Shown piece by piece: positions 1-9,317 of a DNA stretch of 64,000 nt (position 1 is its first letter; each line of letters opens with the position of its first letter). Below the pieces are notes generated by a model. The model saw only the letters and a program-made list of their open reading frames with translations. It was not told the origin of the DNA and did not search any database. The DNA comes from Phyllobacterium endophyticum. GTDB taxonomy: Bacteria; Pseudomonadota; Alphaproteobacteria; Rhizobiales; Rhizobiaceae. The stretch spans positions 1,116,001 to 1,180,000 of the forward strand of contig NZ_PGGN01000001.1 in assembly GCF_003010935.1 (NCBI RefSeq), read 5' to 3'. The translations under genes and the position numbers were made by a program.

Positions 1-19
1 TAAAAATTGGGGTAATAAA

Positions 20-811
20 ATGGAGAATACTCATCCATCCCGCTTGGGCAAAAGCGAATTAGAACCAACTGATCGTGAGATCATCGTAAATAACAATCAG
101 CAATCGTCCGATAGGTATAACGACAATCGTCAATTCCAAAAATATAGTCCTGATGACTACTTGGCGATTGTAGACAAGCGCGCTCTCGAACGCGAATGCC
201 TGGCACAGGCCTTGATCAATCATCATATAGGCCTCAAAGTATTTACGTTCGGCAGTTTGGAAGAATGGCAGGCATCTAAAAAAGAAATATCAAATCTGCG
301 CGCGGTGTTGATAAACACGGGCAATCGAACGCTGGATGACGCCAATCTTACTGCCGAGATTAGTGAGCTCGTTGCAACGTTTCAAACTGCGGCCGTTGTC
401 GTCGTCGCCGACAATGATGATCTAACATTCATTTTGAAGGCTCTTGAGCTTGGCGTACGCGGATATATACCGACCACCGTTGGTATCGAGATTTGCATGC
501 AGGCTATTGAGCTCGCGATCGCCGGTGGGAAGTTTGTCCCAGCAAGTAGTGTGTTGAGCCTGCGCAAGCTGCTTGGTGGTCGAAGCGACGAGTTCCGTCA
601 CATCACGACATCCTTTACCGCACGACAGTCCGCAGTTGCTGAAGGTCTTCGGCGCGGCAAGGCAAACAAGATCATCGCCTACGAACTGAACCTTTGCGAA
701 AGCACGGTGAAAGTTCACATCCGCAACATCATGAAAAAGCTGGGTGCCACGAACCGGACCGAGGTTGCATACAAGATCAGCGACATGATTCCGCATGAAT
801 CCAGATTCTGA
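20..811 (+). CDS. LuxR-type regulator with degenerate receiver domain
   Basis: 263 aa. Residues about 47-180 have the alternating beta/alpha pattern of a response-regulator receiver, but the strand that should end in the phosphorylated Asp reads AVLINTGNR, so phosphorylation there is unlikely. Residues about 200-255 are a LuxR/NarL helix-turn-helix (FTARQSAVAEGL, ESTVKVHIRNIMKKL). The start is supported by GGGG at 9-12, 7 nt before the ATG. It lies 48 nt upstream of the Wzz-kinase and export genes, so control of that polysaccharide operon is a reasonable inference. It is a more distant relative of the two LuxR-type genes at 15512 and 23774. Its own promoter lies outside the window. Confidence 0.85.
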   Translation: MENTHPSRLGKSELEPTDREIIVNNNQQSSDRYNDNRQFQKYSPDDYLAIVDKRALERECLAQALINHHIGLKVFTFGSLEEWQASKKEISNLRAVLINTGNRTLDDANLTAEISELVATFQTAAVVVVADNDDLTFILKALELGVRGYIPTTVGIEICMQAIELAIAGGKFVPASSVLSLRKLLGGRSDEFRHITTSFTARQSAVAEGLRRGKANKIIAYELNLCESTVKVHIRNIMKKLGATNRTEVAYKISDMIPHESRF

Positions 812-859
812 CCGGACAAAGGTCGGCCACTCGATATCTGATTTTCAGAGGTACTAATC

Positions 860-3028
860 ATGATCGTTTCTGAAGTTTTGCCTTCCGAGGGCGGGATGCC
901 GCTATCGCGCATCCTTGCGCTTCTGATGAACAGGTGGCCTACAGTTCTGTCGGCCATCGCCCTGTGCATCGGCTTGGCGATATTGGGTTACATGGCAAAG
1001 CCGGCCAAGTACAGTTCTGAAGCGATCCTCGCGCTTGACGTTCGCAAGTTGCAGGCACTTCCCAATGAATCGGTAGTGTCGCCACTCCCGCAGGAAAGCC
1101 CTGTTTTACGAACAGAGCTGGACATCATCAGTTCACGGTCCATGGCCGAGAAGGTGCTGGCGGATCTTGATGGTCAAGGATTTGACCCAAGCGGCAATAT
1201 GATACCCCCCGAACAAAGGGTGGCCGTTGCCAGCGATGCATCGGCCCCGTCGGATCGGATGCGAATCGACCGCCTTCTGTCCAACCTCGACGTTGTCAAC
1301 GACGGCCGGTCCTATACTATTTATATCAGCTACCAGGCCAACAATCCTGAATATTCGGCCGCTGTCGCCAATGCCTTCGGTGAGGCCTATCTCAACTATC
1401 AGATCGACTTGCAGACATCGGCTACACGCCGGGTCAGCGAATGGTTGGGCGGCAAGCTCACCAGTCTTCGCGCTACGCTCGAGCAATCGGAGCGCGCCGC
1501 GGCCGATTTCCGTGAGAAATCCGGACTGGTGAAGGCAAACGGCATGACGCTCCAGTCTCAGCAGATAGCAGCGCTCAATGCTGAACTTGCCACCTTGCGC
1601 GGCAAGCTTGCAGGTGCCGAAGCCCGGCTGTCGACGGCGATCGAGGCGTCCAAGAACAATTCGGGCGTTGCCCTGTCTGAAATCCTGAGTTCACCTGCCA
1701 TCCTGGCGTTGCGGACTGAACAATCCCGTATCGAAAGACAGATACAGCAGATCAGGGAAAGCGGCGCCACCCAGAGCGTGCAGTTGCCGCAACTGACTTC
1801 CCAGCTCGAATCGCTCAAGACCCAGATCGGCGTCGAAGTTCAGCAAATTCTCGATAGCCTCAGGAACGAGATCAATGTCACGCATCTTCAGCAGGCGTCG
1901 GTTGAGGCAAATCTGAAAGAACTGCAGGACAGCATGTCGACGGCCAACAAGGCAAGTGTTCAGGCTGACCAGCTCGATCGTGAAGCCGCGGCGAACCGTG
2001 CGATCTACGAGAGCTATTTGACACGCTACAAGCAGACCATCGAGCAGGATGGCATCGCCACCGCCGAAGCACGGATGATTTCGCAAGCCGTCCCGGCAAT
2101 GTCAAAGGTCAGCCCGCACCTGCCATCATGGCTTGCATTGGGCGGAATTAGTGGCGTTTGCCTCGGCATGGCAGCAGCTTTCTTCAGAGAGATGCGGGAC
2201 AAGTCCATCCGCTCGAGTACTGCTCTGGAAGCAGCAGCACGGTTGCCGATCATCGGGCGCATACCGCAATTGTCGGTCCGCGAGAGAAAAGAAGCAGCAC
2301 GCATGGTTACGGACGGCAATTCAGGCTTTGGCCGCGCAATTGCGGATCTCCAGGCACAATTGTTGCTGTCGGCATCAACCAAGGCCGCACGCGCAATTGC
2401 GATAACATCGGCCGGGGATCAGGAGGGAAAGACCCTGGTCGTCGCTGGACTTGCCAGATCGCTTTCTGCCACAGGGATCAGGACGATCGTGGTTGATGCC
2501 AACTTCAGAAACCCGATGGTCGCGCATGAGTTCGGCGATCAGTTCGGTCCTTATCTCGAAGAGGTAATTCGTGGGCGGCACACGCTCGAAGCAGCCGTCC
2601 AGCACGACCCGGAATCGTCTATCGATTTCGTGGCGACGCAAACCTGCCAGGTGCCGGCGGAATTCCTTCTTGGCCATGAGCAGTTTGGCAAGCTGATCGC
2701 CCAGCTCAAGCGGCAGTACGATATCGTCCTTATCGACACACCGGCTCTCTCAAACAGCGCAGATGCGATACGCGCTGCATCGCTGGCGGACACCACGGTT
2801 CTGGTCGTGCGTCGTGATACCGCCAAGATGGAGGACGTGATCACGGCAATAACCAGATTACGTGCAGACGGGCGAAAGGTCAGTGGCATAGTTCTCAATA
2901 GCGATCATCACAGCCGCCCGGTTTCGTTGAGGGCGCCGCTTGCCTCGACCCATCTTGTCTCGGGGCAGGTCGTCAAGAAAATCGCCGGCTATACGAAAGC
3001 CCGCCCGACTACCACTGCAAAGGTATGA
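860..3028 (+). CDS. Wzz/BY-kinase fusion, exopolysaccharide chain-length and export protein
   Basis: 722 aa inner-membrane co-polymerase of the ExoP/GumC type. A Wzz domain begins near residue 12, a first membrane helix is at about 27-45, a long coiled-coil-rich periplasmic part runs to about 410, and a second helix is at about 424-446. The C-terminal half is a bacterial tyrosine-kinase ATPase with Walker A GDQEGKT (519-525), Walker A' TIVVDANFRNP and Walker B YDIVLIDTP. The C-terminal tail has only one tyrosine instead of the usual Tyr cluster, so regulation by cluster phosphorylation as in Wzc is doubtful. AGAGGT precedes the ATG. The stop overlaps the next start (ATGA), so it is co-translated with the outer-membrane exporter. 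Confidence 0.92.
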   Translation: MIVSEVLPSEGGMPLSRILALLMNRWPTVLSAIALCIGLAILGYMAKPAKYSSEAILALDVRKLQALPNESVVSPLPQESPVLRTELDIISSRSMAEKVLADLDGQGFDPSGNMIPPEQRVAVASDASAPSDRMRIDRLLSNLDVVNDGRSYTIYISYQANNPEYSAAVANAFGEAYLNYQIDLQTSATRRVSEWLGGKLTSLRATLEQSERAAADFREKSGLVKANGMTLQSQQIAALNAELATLRGKLAGAEARLSTAIEASKNNSGVALSEILSSPAILALRTEQSRIERQIQQIRESGATQSVQLPQLTSQLESLKTQIGVEVQQILDSLRNEINVTHLQQASVEANLKELQDSMSTANKASVQADQLDREAAANRAIYESYLTRYKQTIEQDGIATAEARMISQAVPAMSKVSPHLPSWLALGGISGVCLGMAAAFFREMRDKSIRSSTALEAAARLPIIGRIPQLSVRERKEAARMVTDGNSGFGRAIADLQAQLLLSASTKAARAIAITSAGDQEGKTLVVAGLARSLSATGIRTIVVDANFRNPMVAHEFGDQFGPYLEEVIRGRHTLEAAVQHDPESSIDFVATQTCQVPAEFLLGHEQFGKLIAQLKRQYDIVLIDTPALSNSADAIRAASLADTTVLVVRRDTAKMEDVITAITRLRADGRKVSGIVLNSDHHSRPVSLRAPLASTHLVSGQVVKKIAGYTKARPTTTAKV

Positions 3029-4317
3029 GGTTCACAATGTTGAACGAACAAAAGAACAAGCGCCCGCCACTGGTACTCCGCGCCAACAGGCTGCTAACCG
3101 CGTGTGCGCTGTCGTCGTTGATCCTGTTGTCGCCGATGATGTCGTCTGGTTGGGCGGCAGAGGAAGAGCCTTATAAGGTAGTATCCGGCGACGTTCTCCT
3201 GGTTACGGTATATGGCGACGCAGGTCTGTCCGGAACGTTTCCCGTCAGCGTCGAGGGGACGATAGGATATCCCATTTTGGGCAATGTTCCCGTTGCAAAC
3301 CGCACCATGACCGAGATCAGCAATACGATCAGCACAGGGCTGCTCCAGCACATTCCCGGTCTTTCCGTCTCCGTTGCGATGAAGGAATATGCACCGGTTT
3401 TCGTCATCGGAGACGTCCAGAAGCCGGGCAAGTACGAATTCCGCCCGGGCATGATCGCACTCGAGCTGTTTGCGTTGAGCGGTGGTCTGAAAGACGCGGC
3501 AGACAAGATGGATACGGCCGGGACGCAACTGGTAAGTGCGCGTCAGGACTATTCCGATACATCGCTGCAATTGTTCGCCCAGGATGTCAGGCGTGCCCGA
3601 CTGCAGGCGGAACTCGACGAGAAGCCCTTCGAATACGTTCTGGACAAGGACATTGTCACCGACGATCTGCAGGCACGCCAGCACGTCGTGGAATCCGAAC
3701 GCAGGATATACGATCTCAGACTGTCTGCACTGCGCAGCGAAGCCAAGGCGCTTCAGGACCAGAAACAAAACTATCGCGAAGAAATCGATACGCTGGAAAA
3801 GAGCACGAAGCTGCGCAACGAGGAAATTTCGCTCCTGGAGCAGAATGTTGGATCATCGGAGAAACTCGTATCTCAGGGGCTCACAGCTCAATCGACGTTG
3901 CGTGACAGCCAGCGGCAACTCTCTGCGATGCGCCGCGATGCACTCGAGTTCGGTTCATTCCTCGCCCGCGCCCGGCAAAATGAAAACGCCATCGGACAGC
4001 GGCTTCTTGCACTTAATGAGCAGCGGGCAAACGAGGCGGCGAACCAGTTGCGGGATATCGAGATCGACATTATCCGTCTCAAGAAGCGCTTGGCCTTCAT
4101 TGTGCAAACAATGGCGGAGATCGGTGCGACTGCCCAGCGTGCGACAACGCGAGATCAAACGGTGAAACTGACGTTCTCGGTCGCGCGTATTGTCAATGGC
4201 GAGTATCAGGAATCCGAGTTGACAGAACATGATCCGATCAGGGCCGGCGACATTCTGCGTGCACAGCTGACTGTGCCGAAGGACGTGGCAGCAAACAGTA
4301 TCAACGCGCCGGGTTGA
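3025..4317 (+). CDS. Outer-membrane polysaccharide export protein (Wza/ExoF-like)
   Basis: 430 aa. The N-terminus is basic then hydrophobic (LLTACALSSLILL) and ends in a likely signal-peptidase site near AAEEE (about 45). A Poly_export domain (YKVVSGDVLLVTVYGD) is followed by an SLBB-like segment (VFVIGDVQKPGKYEF, about 130-150). Residues about 210-350 are strongly charged and heptad-like, a predicted coiled coil as in ExoF-type proteins rather than short Wza. It is expected to carry polymer through the outer membrane together with the preceding Wzz-kinase, with which it overlaps by 4 nt. It is the last gene of this plus-strand operon and is followed by a strong terminator. Confidence 0.9.
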   Translation: MRFTMLNEQKNKRPPLVLRANRLLTACALSSLILLSPMMSSGWAAEEEPYKVVSGDVLLVTVYGDAGLSGTFPVSVEGTIGYPILGNVPVANRTMTEISNTISTGLLQHIPGLSVSVAMKEYAPVFVIGDVQKPGKYEFRPGMIALELFALSGGLKDAADKMDTAGTQLVSARQDYSDTSLQLFAQDVRRARLQAELDEKPFEYVLDKDIVTDDLQARQHVVESERRIYDLRLSALRSEAKALQDQKQNYREEIDTLEKSTKLRNEEISLLEQNVGSSEKLVSQGLTAQSTLRDSQRQLSAMRRDALEFGSFLARARQNENAIGQRLLALNEQRANEAANQLRDIEIDIIRLKKRLAFIVQTMAEIGATAQRATTRDQTVKLTFSVARIVNGEYQESELTEHDPIRAGDILRAQLTVPKDVAANSINAPG

Positions 4318-4344
4318 TGCACGGGTAGAGAGACTTCGTACAAA

Positions 4345-4376
4345 AGAAAACAGCCAGGTTCGCCTGGCTGTTTTCT
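4345..4376. terminator. Bidirectional intrinsic terminator with UUCG tetraloop
   Basis: A perfect 14-bp stem (AGAAAACAGCCAGG / CCTGGCTGTTTTCT) closes a TTCG loop. T-rich tracts are present on both strands. It sits between the convergent export gene (ends 4317) and fcl (ends 4398) and can terminate both. Confidence 0.9.
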
Positions 4377-4397
4377 TTGTTGGGCTGTGGCTTGAGC

Positions 4398-5399
4398 CTA
4401 TTTGGCTGCCAAGGTGAGCGGAGCCGCGTCATAAGGAGCAAGCATGGATTGCTGCCAGCGCAGGTAAACGTCGGTCAATCCTGCCTCGAGCCCGATGCTT
4501 GGCTGCCAACCCATATTCTGCAGCCGTGTCGGATCCAGCAGCTTTCGTGGCGTTCCGTCAGGTTTGGATGTGTCGAAAACGATCGAGCCTTCGTAACCAA
4601 CGATCCGTGCAATCAGGACTGCCGCATCATGAATGGAGATCTCCTCGCCGGAGCCGATATTGATGAATTCCACGTCGGCGTAGTGTTTCATCACGAAGAC
4701 ACACGCGTCGGCCAGATCGTCGACATGTAGAAATTCCCGTTTTGGCGTCCCCGTACCCCATACAACCACCGTGGGGTTTGCCGACATCTTGGCTTCATGC
4801 ATCTTCCGGATGAGGGCGGGCAGCACGTGAGAGTTCTGCGGGTCGAAATTATCGTTGGGGCCATAAAGACTGGTCGGCATCGCCGTGATGAACTTTCGGC
4901 CGTACTGGCGGGCATAGGCTTCGGCAAGCTTCAAGCCGGCAATCTTCGCAACTGCATAGGCTTCGTTGGTCGGTTCGAGCGCCCCGGTCAGCAGGGACGC
5001 TTCTCGAATCGGCTGCTCTGCAAACTTCGGAAAGATGCAGCTTGATCCAAGCCACAACAGTTTCTGAACGCCAAGCCTGTGCGCCGTTCGCATGATGTTC
5101 ATGGCGATCATGGCATTGTCGTAAAGAAAATCTGCCGGATACGTAGAATTCGCGATGATGCCGCCAACTCTTGCGGCTGCGATGAAGATGGCATCAGGAC
5201 GTGCATCAGCCATCCACTCTTCCGTTTCCGATTGCCGCGTCAGATCGAGGTCATCATGCGAAACCGTCAGAAGTTCGCACCCCTCCGACTGCAGTCGCCG
5301 CGTCAACGCCGATCCCACGAGACCGGAATGCCCTGCTATCCATACGCGCTTGTGCCGGAGGTCAAAGGAGTGATTATCTTGCTCAACCATAGAGATCAT
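4398..5399 (-). CDS. fcl: GDP-L-fucose synthase
   Basis: 333 aa, the usual length. This NADPH-dependent epimerase/reductase of the extended SDR family converts GDP-4-keto-6-deoxy-D-mannose to GDP-L-fucose. Visible motifs are the Rossmann loop [11 protein letters not shown] near the N-terminus, GSSCIFP carrying the catalytic Ser, and YAVAK carrying the Tyr/Lys pair. The start is chosen at 5399 because AAGGG lies just upstream; it overlaps the end of gmd by 17 nt, showing translational coupling. Together with gmd it supplies activated L-fucose for the surrounding polysaccharide genes. Confidence 0.95.
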   Translation of the reverse strand: MISMVEQDNHSFDLRHKRVWIAGHSGLVGSALTRRLQSEGCELLTVSHDDLDLTRQSETEEWMADARPDAIFIAAARVGGIIANSTYPADFLYDNAMIAMNIMRTAHRLGVQKLLWLGSSCIFPKFAEQPIREASLLTGALEPTNEAYAVAKIAGLKLAEAYARQYGRKFITAMPTSLYGPNDNFDPQNSHVLPALIRKMHEAKMSANPTVVVWGTGTPKREFLHVDDLADACVFVMKHYADVEFINIGSGEEISIHDAAVLIARIVGYEGSIVFDTSKPDGTPRKLLDPTRLQNMGWQPSIGLEAGLTDVYLRWQQSMLAPYDAAPLTLAAK

Positions 5400-6453
5400 T
5401 TCGCCCTTCTTCGCGCATCATGTTGCGCATGTCGGATTCGACCATTTCGGAGACCAGCTCCTCGAATGAGATCGTGTGTTTCCAGCCGAGCGCCTCGCGG
5501 GCTTTCTCGGGATTCCCAAGCAGCAGCTCCACTTCAGTCGGCCGAAAATAACGGGGATCGATCTCGATCAGCTCTTTGCCGGACTTCCGGTCATAACCGA
5601 TCTCATCGACGCCGGCCCCAGACCATTCGATCTCCTTGCCCACGTTGCCGAAGGCCTTCTCGACGAACTCGCGAACCGTATGCGTTTCGCCGGTCGCAAG
5701 AACAAAATCGTCCGGAGTTTCATGCTGCACGATACGCCACATGCCCTCGACGTAGTCCCTGGCGTGACCCCAGTCGCGCTTTGCGTCGAGATTGCCGAGC
5801 CGCAGCTTGTCCTGGAACCCGAGCTCGATGGCAGCGACCGCGCGGGTGATTTTTCGCGTCACGAAGGTTTCGCCGCGCATTGGGCTTTCATGATTGAAGA
5901 GGATGCCATTCGATGCGTGAAATCCGTAGGCTTCGCGGTAATTGACGGTGATCCAATAGGCGTAAAGCTTCGCGGCAGCGTAGGGACTGCGCGGATAGAA
6001 CGGCGTCTTTTCGCTTTGCGGGGCTTCGACGCTCTTGCCGAATAGCTCTGATGTCGAGGCCTGGTAGAAACGGCAGGTCTTTTCGATTTTCATGATACGC
6101 ATGGCTTCAAGCAGGCGAAGCGTGCCAAGGGCATCGGAATTGGCGGTATATTCCGGCGTTTCGAAACTGACCTGCACGTGGCTCTGTGCGCCGAGATTGT
6201 AAATTTCATCCGGCTGAACTTCCTGCACAACGCGGCAAAGGTTGGTCGCATCGGTCAGGTCTCCGAAATGCAGCCGGAAGCGAACATCGTCGTCGTGCGG
6301 ATCTTGATACAGATGGTCGATGCGAGCCGTATTGAAGGAAGACGATCGTCTTTTGAGACCATGGACGATATAGCCCTTGTTGAGCAGCAGTTCGCTCAGG
6401 TACGCGCCGTCCTGTCCCGTAACGCCAATGATCAATGCGGTTTTCGCGGTCAT
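5383..6453 (-). CDS. gmd: GDP-mannose 4,6-dehydratase
   Basis: 356 aa with the chosen start. It makes GDP-4-keto-6-deoxy-mannose from GDP-D-mannose, the substrate of the following fcl. Motifs: NAD(P)-binding [10 protein letters not shown], the family signature [11 protein letters not shown], and [12 protein letters not shown] with the catalytic Tyr-xxx-Lys. An ATG at 6477 would add eight residues, but the ATG at 6453 has a GGGA at a better distance and gives an N-terminus ([10 protein letters not shown]) that fits the family. No mannose-1-phosphate guanylyltransferase is visible in the window, so GDP-mannose must come from elsewhere. Confidence 0.95.
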   Translation of the reverse strand: MTAKTALIIGVTGQDGAYLSELLLNKGYIVHGLKRRSSSFNTARIDHLYQDPHDDDVRFRLHFGDLTDATNLCRVVQEVQPDEIYNLGAQSHVQVSFETPEYTANSDALGTLRLLEAMRIMKIEKTCRFYQASTSELFGKSVEAPQSEKTPFYPRSPYAAAKLYAYWITVNYREAYGFHASNGILFNHESPMRGETFVTRKITRAVAAIELGFQDKLRLGNLDAKRDWGHARDYVEGMWRIVQHETPDDFVLATGETHTVREFVEKAFGNVGKEIEWSGAGVDEIGYDRKSGKELIEIDPRYFRPTEVELLLGNPEKAREALGWKHTISFEELVSEMVESDMRNMMREEGRNDLYG

Positions 6454-6813
6454 TCGTCGTTTCCCGATCTCGTTCATTCAGTGCAGGTTTTGGTTCGCGC
6501 TTGTCGGCGTCTCTCCGACGAGACGAACCAGCCCAGCCACTCCCGTTGACTATAAATGCCGCCCATCGGGAAACACTTCGGCAATAGGGATAGGACCGGC
6601 TCCCAACCTGAGGGAATACGAGGCTTATCGGGCAAGCCGGAGCCGCTAAAAGGAGCGAGAATCCGCCCGGACTTCTCCGTAAGGCGTAGGTTGGGCGGGC
6701 TACCGCGCGTAACCGTAGTGCCTTTGTTGAACTTGTTCGTGCCGGTCCGGAACTGCCACACTCAAAAGCAAGAATCTGTGTCTGACAGACGGCCCTGGGT
6801 TGAGGCATCCAAT
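6454..6813. promoter_or_regulatory. Divergent intergenic region between gmd and glycosyltransferase operon
   Basis: About 360 nt separate the divergent gmd-fcl and glycosyltransferase operons, so promoters for both should lie here. An in-frame extension of the glycosyltransferase through this stretch is possible from 6556, but it is Arg/Gly/Pro-rich and unlike the family. I see no convincing promoter hexamers or operator. Confidence 0.4.
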
Positions 6814-8067
6814 ATGAAAATTGTTTTCGCGAACCGGTATTTCTATCCTGATCAATCAGCAACGAGCCGTATGGTCTCGGGACTTGCGATCGCGCTGGCT
6901 CGGCGCGGTTTTGAAGTGACTGCTATCGCCAGCCGAACGCTTCACGATCATTCCAATGTCACACTGCCGGCCGAAGAAATGGTTGCAGGCCTCAAGGTCG
7001 AACGCCTCTGGGCCACCAGATTTGGCCGCAGTAACATCTTTGGCAGGATCATCGACTATATAACGTTCCATATATCCGCATTCGTCTGGTGCCTGCTCAA
7101 CCTCAAGAGCGGCGACGTCTGCGTTGTCTGTACGGATCCTCCTTTGCTTTCTGTGACCACCGCATTGCCAATCCGCTGGCGCCGCGCGCGGATGATCAAC
7201 TGGGTCATGGATCTCTTTCCGGAAGTCGCAATGGAACTCGGTGTTCTCCCGAACAAAAGCGTGTCGGGCAGCATCAGCAGAGCCATGCGCGATTGGTCGA
7301 TGCGCAAATCGGCGATGATCGTCTGTCCCACAGCGGCGATGGCATCCTACCTCAGCGACCGTGGCTTGAGCGACGTGTCGGTCATGCATCATTGGTCTGA
7401 TGGTGAAGAGATTTATCCTGTCGCACCAGCAGCCAATGGTTTGCGAACCCTTTGGGGGCTGCAGGACAAGTTCGTTATCGGCTATTCGGGCAATTTCGGC
7501 CGCGCCCACGACTTTTCGACATTGCTTGAAGCAGCGGTTCTCCTGAAGGATCATGACGAAATCCAGTTCTTGCTGATTGGCGGCGGCCAACGGCGCGATC
7601 ACGTGGAGGAAATCGTTCGCAATCGTGAACTTAAGAATGTCGTTTTCAAACCGCTCCAGCCCGCCGAGAACATTGCCGAGAGCCTGAGCGCCGCCGACGC
7701 ACATATCGTCTCGCTTATTCCCCGACTGGAGCACTGTATTGTGCCAAGCAAGTTCTACGGAGTTCTGGCCGCCGGTCGGCCGACGCTGTTCATTGGGGAT
7801 CGTGACGGCGAGGTGGCGCGCGTCGTCGCCTCGGCAGATTGCGGTGCGGCAGTCGAAATCGGGGAAGGCGGGAAACTCGCGGACCTGATTGTCGATATGA
7901 AAAACGCTCCAGAGCGCCGCATGCAAATGGGGGAAAAAGCAAGACGTGTTCTGGACACGATGTACTCGCGTGAAAATGCCGTCAGCGCCTGGTCGGAGGT
8001 AATGCTCCGTTTCAAGCAGCAAACGGTACTGACGACGGAATCCTCGGCTTACGGGCCTGCAGAATGA
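6814..8067 (+). CDS. Glycosyltransferase, WcaI-like (GT4 family)
   Basis: 417 aa. The start at 6814 gives MKIVFANRYFYPDQSATSRM, the typical N-terminus of WcaI-type enzymes, with GAGG 8 nt upstream. Family features include a Rossmann acceptor domain, KFVIGYSGNFGRAHDF opening the nucleotide-sugar domain at about 225, and a C-terminal VPSKFYGVLAAGRPTLFIG segment holding the donor-binding acidic region. It probably adds a fucose or another sugar to the lipid-linked repeat unit at the cytoplasmic face of the inner membrane; donor and linkage cannot be read from sequence. It is the first of three genes joined by ATGA overlaps. Confidence 0.88.
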   Translation: MKIVFANRYFYPDQSATSRMVSGLAIALARRGFEVTAIASRTLHDHSNVTLPAEEMVAGLKVERLWATRFGRSNIFGRIIDYITFHISAFVWCLLNLKSGDVCVVCTDPPLLSVTTALPIRWRRARMINWVMDLFPEVAMELGVLPNKSVSGSISRAMRDWSMRKSAMIVCPTAAMASYLSDRGLSDVSVMHHWSDGEEIYPVAPAANGLRTLWGLQDKFVIGYSGNFGRAHDFSTLLEAAVLLKDHDEIQFLLIGGGQRRDHVEEIVRNRELKNVVFKPLQPAENIAESLSAADAHIVSLIPRLEHCIVPSKFYGVLAAGRPTLFIGDRDGEVARVVASADCGAAVEIGEGGKLADLIVDMKNAPERRMQMGEKARRVLDTMYSRENAVSAWSEVMLRFKQQTVLTTESSAYGPAE

Positions 8068-9317
8068 CAGGCACCGTCGTAGTCAGTCAGTTGGGCGCGC
8101 GCATGCATTACGCGGTGCCGCGCATCTTCGCGTCCGAAGGGCAGCTTGCTCACTTTTATACGGATATCTGCGCAACGAAAGGCTGGCCGCGTGTTGTGAA
8201 CGGATTGCCGAAGCGCATGCTTCCGTCGTCCGTAAAGCGCCTTGTCGGTCGTGTGCCAAAGGGTGTGGACCCCGAGTTGATTTCAACCTTTCCGGGTTTT
8301 GGTGTTCGCTCCGCCATACTCCGCCTTCGTTTGACGAATGTAATCGACGAGACGAACCACGCCATCTGGGCAGGTTCGGAGTTCTCGCGTCTTGTCGCTG
8401 ATAGCGGCTTTCATGGTGCGGCCGGTCTCTATGCATTTGCCGGAGACGCGTTGGAACAGATGGCCGCCGCGAAACAGCAGGGCATGTGGACTGCAGTCGA
8501 ACAGATGATCGCGCCTCGAGACGTGGTCGAGGAACTGGTCGCCAGAGAACAACAAAGTTTTCCAGATTGGGCCGGCCCTCACATGGTCAATCAGCACGCC
8601 AGTATCTTTGCATCACGCGAAAAAGCAGAGTGGGAACTTGCGGACATCATTGTATGCCCCTCCGAGTTCGTTCTTCGCAACGTCATAGCGCGCGGTGGCA
8701 GGCCAGAACGGTGCGTCCTCGTCCCATATGGCGTCGATCCGCAGTTCCCGGCTCAGGACGTCATTCGGATTGGCGGTCCGTTGCGCGTGCTGACGGTAGG
8801 GCAGGTGGGCTTGCGCAAAGGCTCTCCCTATGTCGCAGAAGCAGCGCGTTTGGTTGGAAAATCCGCAACATTCCGAATGGCGGGCCCTAGCAACCTTCCT
8901 GAAGCCATCACGGCGCAACTCTCCAAGAACGTCGAACTGCGCGGGATCGTACCACGCGGGAACATGGCAGCCGAATATGCATGGGCAGACGTCTTTCTGC
9001 TTCCTTCCATATGCGAAGGATCAGCCACCGCAATTTATGAAGCGCTCGCGGCCGGTCTGCCGGTGATTTGCACTGAAAACGCGGGAAGCATCGTACGGGA
9101 CGGAATTGACGGTTTCATAGTTCCTATTCGTGACAGTGAAGCGATAGCCAAGGCTGTTTCTGTCCTGGCGAACAATGCGGGGATGCGCGCGGCGATGTCC
9201 GCAAGTGCTGTCGAGCGCGCTGCGGATTTCACCGTGAAGCGATACGGTGAACGGTTGCTCGGGGCATTGTCTATCCTTCCGGGGCAGCCACATGCATCCA
9301 CGGGGCGTGTCGCATGA
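8064..9317 (+). CDS. Glycosyltransferase family 4-type
   Basis: 417 aa. The C-terminal half has the group 1 fold: PLRVLTVGQVGLRKGSPYV (about 233-251), then LLPSICEGSATAIYEALAAG with the conserved Glu residues that bind the nucleotide sugar, and PVICTENAGS. The N-terminal half (TVVVSQLGARMHYAVPRIF) is the acceptor domain. The start overlaps the previous stop and the end overlaps the next start, both by 4 nt, so the three enzymes are made together, presumably to assemble one oligosaccharide repeat. Sugar specificity is unknown. Confidence 0.88.
   Translation: MTGTVVVSQLGARMHYAVPRIFASEGQLAHFYTDICATKGWPRVVNGLPKRMLPSSVKRLVGRVPKGVDPELISTFPGFGVRSAILRLRLTNVIDETNHAIWAGSEFSRLVADSGFHGAAGLYAFAGDALEQMAAAKQQGMWTAVEQMIAPRDVVEELVAREQQSFPDWAGPHMVNQHASIFASREKAEWELADIIVCPSEFVLRNVIARGGRPERCVLVPYGVDPQFPAQDVIRIGGPLRVLTVGQVGLRKGSPYVAEAARLVGKSATFRMAGPSNLPEAITAQLSKNVELRGIVPRGNMAAEYAWADVFLLPSICEGSATAIYEALAAGLPVICTENAGSIVRDGIDGFIVPIRDSEAIAKAVSVLANNAGMRAAMSASAVERAADFTVKRYGERLLGALSILPGQPHASTGRVA

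Noticed and set aside
6856-8022. 388-codon minus-strand frame opposite the WcaI-like gene
   Set aside because: Shadow of the glycosyltransferase with Cys/His/Arg-rich, non-family sequence.
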